This document shows positions 6,762 through 11,465 of a stretch of 11,465 nucleotides of DNA, piece by piece. Below the pieces are notes generated by a model. That model saw nothing but the letters and a program-made list of their open reading frames with translations, was not told the origin of the DNA and did no database searches. Position 1 is the first letter of the stretch. Each line of letters starts with the position of its first letter. The position numbers were made by a program, and so were the translations under genes. This stretch comes from Gammaproteobacteria bacterium. GTDB taxonomy: Bacteria > Pseudomonadota > Gammaproteobacteria > Chromatiales > Chromatiaceae. The DNA lies in the NCBI GenBank assembly GCA_008080925.1, contig VMDJ01000151.1, positions 1 through 11,465 on the forward strand. Direction: 5' to 3'.

Positions 6762-7538
6762 TTAGTCGTAATCCTTATCCTTCCAAGTTCTTAGCGCTCT
6801 AAAAACTGCTGCTGGAGAAGTCAGCGACTCCCCAGCCCATTTTTCAGCAGCAGCGATAACTACTGACTCTTGCGTACGCATAAAAGGATTGGTTGCTAAC
6901 TCATCTTTCAGAACTGAGGGCACTGTGGGCTGATTTGCTTCGCGCTTATCTTCAACGGTTTGTTGACGTTCCGCTAAGGCTGCACTCTTTGGCTCAACCC
7001 ATTTAGCAAAGCCTAAATTCGCCTCCGTGTATTCATGCGCACAATAGACTTTAGTTTCCGCTGGTAGCTTTGCCAGCTTAAGCAATGACGCACTGAGCTG
7101 CTCAAAAGTACCGCTAAATACACGGCCGCAGCCACCCGCAAACAAGGTATCACCACAAAAAAGCGAACCGTCAGTCACATAAGCAACATGGCCTTCGGTA
7201 TGTCCTGGCACATCCAAAACAGTGAATGTCACATCCAGATTCTTTAGCTCAATCAGGTCGCCTTCAGCTACCGCAACTTCTTTGAGTCGAATCGCTTCAT
7301 TTGCTGGCGCGTACACCACCGCATTCGGCCAACGCTGCTTGAGGCCTTCAATACCGCCCACGTGATCACCATGTTTATGTGTGATCAAAATCGCATCCAG
7401 GGTTAAGCCTTGAGACTCCAGCGTTTCGATGACTGGATCTTCATCACCCGGATCAACCACCGCACAATGCTCATTTGACGAGGTAGTCAACAACCAGATG
7501 TAGTTATCTTCAAAAGCAGGGATACCAGCGATGTGCAT
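6762..7538 (-). CDS. gloB: hydroxyacylglutathione hydrolase (glyoxalase II)
   Basis: Hydrolyses S-D-lactoylglutathione to D-lactate and glutathione, the second step of methylglyoxal detoxification; cytoplasmic dinuclear Zn/Fe enzyme of the MBL fold. 258 residues, close to the usual length. Metal ligands: ITHKHGDHVGG (His54, His56, Asp58, His59), VPGHTEGH (His113), FCGDTLFAGGCGR (Asp130) and YCAHEYTEANL (His168). The glyoxalase II C-terminal domain ends with ATNPFMR and AVFRALRTWKD. The frame is open 50 codons further upstream but that part overlaps hisI and reads unlike GloB; MHIAGIPAFEDNYIW at 7538 is the standard N-terminus. It starts one base after the hisI stop (TAAGATG), so it is probably translated by coupling to hisI. 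No gloA is visible. Confidence 0.96.
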   Translation of the reverse strand: MHIAGIPAFEDNYIWLLTTSSNEHCAVVDPGDEDPVIETLESQGLTLDAILITHKHGDHVGGIEGLKQRWPNAVVYAPANEAIRLKEVAVAEGDLIELKNLDVTFTVLDVPGHTEGHVAYVTDGSLFCGDTLFAGGCGRVFSGTFEQLSASLLKLAKLPAETKVYCAHEYTEANLGFAKWVEPKSAALAERQQTVEDKREANQPTVPSVLKDELATNPFMRTQESVVIAAAEKWAGESLTSPAAVFRALRTWKDKDYD

Positions 7539-7539
7539 C

Positions 7540-7974
7540 TTATTTTCCGTAAAGCTCTTCTTTCGACATGATCGGCGCTTTGTCGACCACCACCTGATCG
7601 CCATCAATCTTGTTGTAAAAACAATCACGACGACCGGTATGGCATGCCGGGCCAGTTTGATCGACGAGCAGCAAAATCGTGTCCCCATCGCAATCGAGTC
7701 GCATCTCTTTTAGCACCTGTACTTGGCCCGATGATTCACCTTTACGCCAGTACTGCTGACGTGAGCGTGACCAATAGCACACGCGGCCGGTTTCCAAGGT
7801 TTCGAGCAGCGCATCACGATTCATCCACGCCATCATTAAGACCTCTTTTGAATCGAACTGCTGAGCAATCGCGGGCAGCAAGCCATCCTGATTCCAAGGC
7901 ATCTGATCAATCACCCCTGAGAGATCCATTGATTGCCCTGTTTCGAGCGACTCTAATTGCTTAAATACCGACAT
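7540..7974 (-). CDS. hisI: phosphoribosyl-AMP cyclohydrolase
   Basis: Opens the adenine ring of phosphoribosyl-AMP, the third step of histidine synthesis; cytoplasmic Zn/Mg enzyme. 144 residues, a single-domain HisI without the HisE (pyrophosphohydrolase) part found fused in enterobacteria. The diagnostic region RLDCDGDTI...GPACHTGRRDCFY carries the Zn cysteines Cys95, Cys111 and Cys118 and the Mg-binding aspartates of DCDGD (Asp94, 96, 98). PWNQDGLLPAIAQ and VLMMAWMN are also typical, as is the CYWSRSR segment. AGGAG sits about six bases before the ATG, a strong ribosome site. No other his gene is in view: hisI is the first gene of a small unit with gloB, away from any his operon that may exist elsewhere. 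Confidence 0.96.
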   Translation of the reverse strand: MSVFKQLESLETGQSMDLSGVIDQMPWNQDGLLPAIAQQFDSKEVLMMAWMNRDALLETLETGRVCYWSRSRQQYWRKGESSGQVQVLKEMRLDCDGDTILLLVDQTGPACHTGRRDCFYNKIDGDQVVVDKAPIMSKEELYGK

Positions 7975-7998
7975 AACAACTCCTAAATTAATGCCCGC

Positions 7999-8004
7999 AT
8001 GATA
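7999..8004 (-). promoter_or_regulatory. candidate -10 element for hisI-gloB
   Basis: On the minus strand this reads TATCAT, five of six matches to the -10 consensus, about 25 bases before the hisI ATG. No good -35 is found at 16-18 bases; the inverted repeat at 8008-8044 occupies that position, so binding there could control hisI. Confidence 0.35.
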
Positions 8005-8007
8005 GCT

Positions 8008-8044
8008 CAGGCGACTCAGGTTTTTGTCGTCCTGAAACCGCCTG
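8008..8044. repeat. imperfect inverted repeat in the hisI/DUF1820 divergent spacer
   Basis: Left arm CAGGCG-AC-TCAGG (8008-8020) and right arm CCTGA-AAC-CGCCTG (8031-8044) give 6 + 5 base pairs around a small internal loop, with a 10-base centre TTTTTGTCGT. The motif CTCAGG also occurs twice in direct repeat nine bases apart (8006-8011 and 8015-8020), and GTCAGG follows at 8044-8049. This may be an operator for one or both divergent genes, or an RNA hairpin in a 5' leader. The centre is T-rich inside the loop, not after the stem, so it is not a standard terminator. Confidence 0.6.
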
Positions 8045-8069
8045 TCAGGTAATATCGTGCCCGAGGTAC

Positions 8070-8402
8070 ATGAACTCTATGAGAATTTATCGCGTTTCAT
8101 TCCATAACAATGGCAAGGTCTACCAGCTGCATGCTGAAAGCGTAGGCCAAAGCGACTTATGGGGGTTTCTTGAAATCGCCGATTTTCTATTCGACGAACA
8201 CACATCGGTTGTTATTGATCCCGCAGAAGAAAAACTAAAAAATGAATTCGCTAACGTGGATGTGATTTATGTGCCGATGCATGCGGTCATCCGTATTGAC
8301 GAGGTCAGCAAGCGTGGTGCCAACAAGATCATTGACTCAAAAGGCGCACCCAATAACGTGATGCCTTTCCCCGGTATACCGGGAGGCGCGACAGGCGAAT
8401 AA
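8070..8402 (+). CDS. DUF1820 family protein
   Basis: A 110-residue soluble protein of unknown function. The pattern IYRVSFHNNGKVYQLHA ... QSDLWGFLEIADFLF ... VVIDPAEEKLKNEF ... YVPMHAVIRIDEV is the DUF1820 signature as I know it from gammaproteobacteria. No signal peptide, membrane helix or cysteine is present. The C-terminus is Pro/Gly-rich (MPFPGIPGGATGE), probably disordered. Start: ATG 8070 follows GAGG by only three bases; ATG 8079 (MRIYRVSF) is 12 bases from it and would also fit the family N-terminus, so the first three residues are uncertain. The PDC-sensor gene starts 12 bases after its stop, so the two are very likely co-transcribed. Confidence 0.9.
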   Translation: MNSMRIYRVSFHNNGKVYQLHAESVGQSDLWGFLEIADFLFDEHTSVVIDPAEEKLKNEFANVDVIYVPMHAVIRIDEVSKRGANKIIDSKGAPNNVMPFPGIPGGATGE

Positions 8403-8407
8403 GAGGA
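8402..8407 (+). promoter_or_regulatory. ribosome binding site fixing the PDC-sensor start
   Basis: AGAGGA overlaps the last base of the DUF1820 stop codon and lies seven bases before ATG 8415. An in-frame TTG at 8409 is too close to it to be used, which settles the start at 8415. Confidence 0.7.
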
Positions 8408-8414
8408 TTTGCAC

Positions 8415-9371
8415 ATGAGCACTGAACCCACCATTTCGCCCTTACAGCAACGCGTTCAACAACAACGCGCTCATCTACAAAATCTTTTATACGACCCGAT
8501 GCATCGTACTGCGCGTCGCATTGCTAGCGTATGGGGTGATCGTGAAGCCGTTGAAGATCGCCTGATGGATTCAATGGCCAAGGTGCCTTATGTCACCTTT
8601 CTCTACATTCTCGATTTGGATGGCAAACAGCTCACCTCCAATGCCAGCCATAACGGACTAATCGAAGAAAAGTTTGGCGTTGATCGTTCAGAGCGCCCTT
8701 ACTTCATTGGGATCAATGATGATCATGATATGACCTTATCCGAGGCCTATATCAGTATCCGTGCGAATCGCCCATCAGTAACCGCCATTGAAAAGATCTA
8801 CATTGGCGAAGAAGTGGTGGGTTATGTCGGCGCCGACTTCGACTTGCGAAAACTACCGATTACCAAAGATATCTATACCGACCCCTCACGTTGGCGCCAG
8901 ATCAAGGGTGACCCATCGATTCGCAGTCAGGTATTTGAGCAGACCCGTATCAAAAGTCGCTTAGACGAACAGATCGAAACCATCCTGCCGGTGATGCGTG
9001 AGCTGATCTTGGAGAATGGCGTTTTCCACTTGAAGCTCCACTTCTCAAGTAGCCGAGCGACCTTCTGGACGATGGCCGACCCTTATCGTTATCAAGTTGT
9101 TGAGTATGACGACCTGATCGATCCCGATATCTGCTTAGCTTTCCCTCATCACAAATATCCTGATAACGCCGTGGTGCCGAGAAAAGATATTCGCCCTATT
9201 CTCGAGACGTTTGTGCACTTGAGAACGGCTGACGACACGATTTATCTCCGCGCAGGTTCGATCAATATTTTTAACGGGATTATTGGTTTGAACTTCTCAT
9301 GCGATGGTTCGCATTACATCCCACATAATGAATTCCTCTCGCGAGACTCTGAATTCTGGGGCGGCATGTAA
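8415..9371 (+). CDS. PDC/Cache-type sensor domain protein, apparently cytoplasmic
   Basis: 318-residue protein with a PDC (Cache) fold sensor, roughly residues 58-150: VPYVTFLYILDLDGKQLTSN, then RSERPYFIG, the conserved RPSVTAIEKIY stretch and VVGYVGADFDL. In Cache domains the RxYF-type segment lines the small-ligand pocket, and Arg94-Tyr96 here could do so. Upstream is a Gln/Arg-rich helical segment (LQQRVQQQRAHLQNLL). The C-terminal half (about 180-318; LPVMRELILENGVFHL, FWTMADPYRY, FNGIIGLNFSCDG) matches no domain I can name. No signal peptide or membrane helix is visible, whereas most Cache domains are extracytoplasmic and anchored. No histidine kinase, GGDEF, EAL or methyl-accepting domain is attached. 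Its only close partner is the DUF1820 gene 12 bases upstream. The Cache call is by pattern; the ligand and output are unknown. Confidence 0.78.
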   Translation: MSTEPTISPLQQRVQQQRAHLQNLLYDPMHRTARRIASVWGDREAVEDRLMDSMAKVPYVTFLYILDLDGKQLTSNASHNGLIEEKFGVDRSERPYFIGINDDHDMTLSEAYISIRANRPSVTAIEKIYIGEEVVGYVGADFDLRKLPITKDIYTDPSRWRQIKGDPSIRSQVFEQTRIKSRLDEQIETILPVMRELILENGVFHLKLHFSSSRATFWTMADPYRYQVVEYDDLIDPDICLAFPHHKYPDNAVVPRKDIRPILETFVHLRTADDTIYLRAGSINIFNGIIGLNFSCDGSHYIPHNEFLSRDSEFWGGM

Positions 9372-9388
9372 ACCGCATTCCGACGTGG

Positions 9389-9416
9389 TTGATTTCATCA
9401 CGCAAGTCACTAAAAA
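9389..9416 (+). promoter_or_regulatory. weak candidate promoter for bolA
   Basis: TTGATT (9389-9394) and TAAAAA (9411-9416) stand 16 bases apart in the 78-base spacer between the PDC-sensor gene and bolA. Both hexamers match their consensus only partly. No terminator separates the two genes, so read-through from upstream is equally possible. Confidence 0.25.
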
Positions 9417-9449
9417 TGCGCAGCAGAATTGGTAGTCGAGCTTTACAGC

Positions 9450-9761
9450 ATGCGTACACAAGACAAAATTACCCAAGCCCTTGAGAAAGATTTCTCACCA
9501 CTTCATCTTGAGGTGGTTGATGAGAGCCACACACACAATGTGCCTGACGATGCGCAATCTCACTTTAAAGTGACTTTAGTCACCGATAAGTTTGATGGGC
9601 TCACCCTCATCAAGCGTCATCGCGCAGTGAACACCTCTCTCGATGGCGAAATCCGCGACAGCATTCATGCTCTCGCTTTACACACAATGACACCTGAAGA
9701 ATGGTTCGCCAAAGGCGGTCAATCTCCTGACTCACCCCCTTGCTTAGGCGGAGATAAGTAA
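9450..9761 (+). CDS. bolA: BolA family protein
   Basis: Small class II KH-like protein, 103 residues, cytoplasmic. In E. coli BolA links to Fe-S cluster handling with monothiol glutaredoxins and to morphology and stress responses as a DNA-binding regulator. Seen: FSPLHLEVVDESHTHNVP (15-32), the core SHFKVTLVTDKFDG (37-50), and IHALALHTMTPEEW (72-85), where His74 corresponds to the conserved cluster-ligand histidine of the family. SPPCLGG near the C-terminus parallels the SPPC motif of E. coli BolA, so this is the BolA type rather than IbaG/YrbA. A TTG at 9429 is in frame, but ATG 9450 (MRTQDKITQ) gives the family N-terminus; its ribosome site is weak. The stop overlaps the next start by one base (TAATG). 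Confidence 0.95.
   Translation: MRTQDKITQALEKDFSPLHLEVVDESHTHNVPDDAQSHFKVTLVTDKFDGLTLIKRHRAVNTSLDGEIRDSIHALALHTMTPEEWFAKGGQSPDSPPCLGGDK
9750..9753 (+). promoter_or_regulatory. ribosome binding site for the glutaredoxin-like gene, inside bolA
   Basis: GGAG seven bases before ATG 9761 lies within the last codons of bolA, so ribosomes finishing bolA are well placed to restart on the next gene. Confidence 0.6.
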
Positions 9762-10126
9762 TGCTGTTAAAACTGATTCGTAATGCACTCGGTGGTTTGA
9801 TTTGGCTAGGTGATCGCATCACACGCCCCTCACCGATTAAACGCTCAGCCGACGCACAACTAGCTGCAGATAAAGCAACTGCCAACATGGCGCTCTATCA
9901 ATTCCCGCTTTGCCCATTTTGTATAAAAACCAAACGCGCGATGCATCGCTTAGGTCTTAACATCGAGAAGCGTAATGCGATGAGCGATTTGGCACATCGC
10001 GAGCGTTTAGAGAAAGAAGGCGGCCAGATCAAAGTGCCTTGCTTGCTGATTGAGGAAGATGGCGAAGCACGTTGGATGTATGAATCCAACGACATCATCG
10101 CTTATTTAGAAAAACGTTTTGCTTAA
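9761..10126 (+). CDS. glutaredoxin/GST N-terminal-domain protein with CPFC active site
   Basis: 121-residue thioredoxin-fold protein. Residues 1-20 (LLKLIRNALGGLIWLGDRI) form an amphipathic or weak membrane-seeking helix, followed by a basic linker (about 22-42). The fold starts at ALYQFPLCPFCIKTKRAMHR with the dithiol site Cys51-Pro-Phe-Cys54, then the cis-proline loop KVPCLLIEE (Pro93) and the glutathione-site segment YESNDIIAYL (107-116). The glutathione S-transferase helical domain is absent, so despite GST-like wording it is a glutaredoxin-size protein. A role in thiol-disulfide exchange or glutathione-dependent redox is likely; the partner is unknown. It overlaps bolA by one base and has a good internal ribosome site, which points to linked function. 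It converges with slyD, leaving three bases between the stops. Confidence 0.9.
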   Translation: MLLKLIRNALGGLIWLGDRITRPSPIKRSADAQLAADKATANMALYQFPLCPFCIKTKRAMHRLGLNIEKRNAMSDLAHRERLEKEGGQIKVPCLLIEEDGEARWMYESNDIIAYLEKRFA

Positions 10127-10129
10127 AGC

Positions 10130-10618
10130 TTAGCCATGACAGTGGCCGTCAGCACCGTGTGCATGGCCATGTTGTAGCTCAGTTTCTGTTGCTTGGCGCA
10201 CTTCGATAACCTCAAGGTCAAAACGAATATCGCGCCCAGCTAACTCGTGGTTACCATCAACGGTAACCGTTTTATCGTCCACATCGATCACGCGAACCAG
10301 CACCACTGAGCCATCTTCCATCTCGGTCTCAAAGCGCATACCCACTTCAATCACATCGATACCAGGGAAACTGCTGCGCGGTACAACATCAATCAACCGC
10401 TCATCAATATCACCAAAAGCATCATCAGCACTCAGTGGCACTTCAAATTTATCGCCAACCTCGTGGCCACTTAGGGCAACTTCCAAGCCCGGCAATAACT
10501 CGCCCATGCCATGCAGGTACATCAAAGGGCCTTCGTTATCTGACGAATCGATCAGGTTGTTATCTTGGTCGTAGAGTTTGAAGTTACAGGCAACGACTGT
10601 TTTATCTTGAATCTTCAT
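10130..10618 (-). CDS. slyD: FKBP-type peptidyl-prolyl isomerase SlyD
   Basis: Prolyl isomerase and chaperone; in E. coli SlyD also binds Ni and other metals and helps [NiFe]-hydrogenase maturation and Tat substrates. 162 residues. FKBP core: VVACNFKLYD, the hinge YLHGMGELLPGLEVALSGHEVGDKF, and DDAFGDIDERLI; the insert-in-flap domain runs about 70-129 (VPRSSFPGIDV, VGMRFETEMEDG); the core closes with DGNHELAGRDIRFDLEVIEV. The C-terminal tail HGHAHGADGHCHG has His150, 152, 154, 159, 161 and Cys160, a metal-binding tail shorter than that of E. coli (196 residues in total). AGAGGA about eight bases before the ATG. It follows nadC by 18 bases on the same strand, so the two probably share a transcript. 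Confidence 0.95.
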   Translation of the reverse strand: MKIQDKTVVACNFKLYDQDNNLIDSSDNEGPLMYLHGMGELLPGLEVALSGHEVGDKFEVPLSADDAFGDIDERLIDVVPRSSFPGIDVIEVGMRFETEMEDGSVVLVRVIDVDDKTVTVDGNHELAGRDIRFDLEVIEVRQATETELQHGHAHGADGHCHG

Positions 10619-10636
10619 ATCATGTCCTCTGAGACC

Positions 10637-11465
10637 TTAAGCCTCTGCTACAAAGCGCATCGAAAAATCAATTGCGCGAATATCTTTGGTTATCTCACCG
10701 ACCGAAATGTCATCCACGCCAGTTTGCGCAATATCACGTACGGTATCTAAATTAACGCCGCCTGAGGCTTCGAGTCGCGCACGACCCTGATTAATCTCAA
10801 CCGCTTCACGCAACTGCGGCAAACTCATATTGTCGAGCAGCACTCGCTTTACACCAGCAGCTAGCGCTTCTTCTAACTGCTCATGTGTCTCGACTTCAAT
10901 CTCGATCTCAACATTTGGATGTTCGGCAAACGCACGATGCAATGCCGCAGTTACCGTACCGGCAGATTCAATATGATTCTCTTTAATGAGAATCGCATCG
11001 TGCAATCCCATGCGATGATTTGATGCGCCACCACAGGTCACTGCATACTTCTGCGCCATGCGAAGCCCGGGAATCGTCTTGCGAGTATCAAGGATGCGTA
11101 CACCGGTATCTTCTACCGCTTTGACATACTCTGCTGCTTTAGAAGCCGTCGCTGACAGGGTCTGTAAAAAATTCAGTGCTGTACGTTCAGCTGTTAATAC
11201 GGAACTTGCCAAACCATGAATGCGACAAAGCACTTGATCAGCTTCGACTTCATCGCCATCAACAACAGCCCAATCAATCTCAACCGCCGAATCAATCTGC
11301 GCAAAGACTTCGTTGAACCATGCAACACCACACACCACCGCTGATTCACGACTAATCACGGTTGCTTGAGCAAGCGTATTCGAGTCGATCAATGATGCGG
11401 TCAGATCACCCGCACCAACATCTTCAGTGAGCGCCTCCGTCACCTGAGATTGAATTTGTGATGCC
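10637..11465 (-). CDS. nadC: nicotinate-nucleotide pyrophosphorylase (carboxylating), quinolinate phosphoribosyltransferase; 5' end outside the window
   Basis: Converts quinolinate and PRPP to nicotinate mononucleotide, CO2 and pyrophosphate, in de novo NAD synthesis; cytoplasmic dimer. Seen: EDVGAGDLTASLI, LTAERTALNFLQTLSATAS, the PRPP/quinolinate segments LDTRKTIPGLR and QKYAVTCGGASNHRMGL, LIKENHI, EIEVETHEQLEEAL, LLDNM, and the C-terminal EASGGVNLDTVRDIAQTGVD and ISVGEIT. A GTG at 11443 could be read as a start, but the frame stays open to the right edge (reading ASQIQSQ before it) and NadC proteins have about 15 more residues before the EDVG motif, so the true start lies just outside. The stop is 18 bases before slyD. 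No nadA, nadB or ampD is visible. Confidence 0.96.
   Translation of the reverse strand, partial: ASQIQSQVTEALTEDVGAGDLTASLIDSNTLAQATVISRESAVVCGVAWFNEVFAQIDSAVEIDWAVVDGDEVEADQVLCRIHGLASSVLTAERTALNFLQTLSATASKAAEYVKAVEDTGVRILDTRKTIPGLRMAQKYAVTCGGASNHRMGLHDAILIKENHIESAGTVTAALHRAFAEHPNVEIEIEVETHEQLEEALAAGVKRVLLDNMSLPQLREAVEINQGRARLEASGGVNLDTVRDIAQTGVDDISVGEITKDIRAIDFSMRFVAEA

Noticed and set aside
7539..7688. 50-residue N-terminal extension of gloB
   Set aside because: It overlaps hisI in another frame and does not resemble GloB; the normal N-terminus MHIAGIPAFEDN begins at 7538.
7644..7964. 106-codon plus-strand open frame
   Set aside because: It is entirely antisense to hisI, which has all its zinc cysteines and a strong ribosome site.
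9361..9376. GCGG...CCGC hairpin at the end of the PDC-sensor gene as a terminator
   Set aside because: The stem is only four pairs and no T-run follows.
9610..9888. 92-codon minus-strand open frame
   Set aside because: It is antisense across bolA and the glutaredoxin-like gene, both of which have clear family motifs on the plus strand.
11441..11443. GTG as the start of nadC
   Set aside because: The frame continues to the window edge and family members carry more residues upstream, so this is an internal valine codon.

Overview
The window looks like ordinary chromosomal DNA from a free-living gammaproteobacterium of medium G+C (about half, judged by eye). Evidence: a Phe-type class I DAHP synthase close to E. 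coli AroG, an E. coli-like BolA, SlyD with a His-rich tail, a proteobacterial GloB, and a DUF1820 protein, a family I know mainly from gammaproteobacteria. The genus cannot be fixed from sequence alone. No rRNA, tRNA, insertion sequence, phage gene or CRISPR array is visible, and the DNA is gene-dense: no gap between genes exceeds about 110 bases.

Layout. (1) 1-932, minus: the first half of dxs (isoprenoid/thiamine/B6 precursor), running off the left edge. (2) 1026-2661, plus: a TrmH/SpoU-type RNA methyltransferase and a DAO-fold FAD oxidoreductase one base apart. (3) 2665-3327, minus: a secreted protein of unknown function, converging on the oxidoreductase with a 3-base gap. (4) 3433-4577, plus: a histidine phosphatase and a membrane-anchored SRPBCC protein with overlapping start and stop, followed by a probable AT-rich terminator. 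(5) 4652-5623, plus: a metallo-beta-lactamase-fold hydrolase. (6) 5681-6733, plus: aroG (entry to the shikimate pathway), ending in a strong bidirectional terminator shared with (7) 6762-7974, minus: hisI and gloB, one base apart. (8) 8070-9371, plus: DUF1820 protein and a cytoplasmic PDC/Cache sensor protein. (9) 9450-10126, plus: bolA and a glutaredoxin/GST-N thioredoxin-fold protein, overlapping by one base. (10) 10130-11465, minus: nadC (cut by the right edge) followed by slyD.

How the genes work together. Most are housekeeping: isoprenoid (dxs), aromatic amino acids (aroG), histidine (hisI), NAD (nadC), methylglyoxal detoxification (gloB), protein folding and metal handling (slyD). The less understood parts are the coupled RNA methyltransferase/FAD oxidoreductase pair, the orphan secreted protein, the DUF1820/PDC-sensor pair behind an intergenic inverted repeat, and the bolA/dithiol-glutaredoxin pair, which fits Fe-S or redox work. 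I see no clear evidence of a large unknown system; the 7975-10126 block is the best place to look for new biology.

Start-site corrections made here: gloB starts at 7538 (not inside hisI), the PDC protein at 8415, bolA at 9450, the methyltransferase probably at 1026, and nadC begins beyond the right edge.
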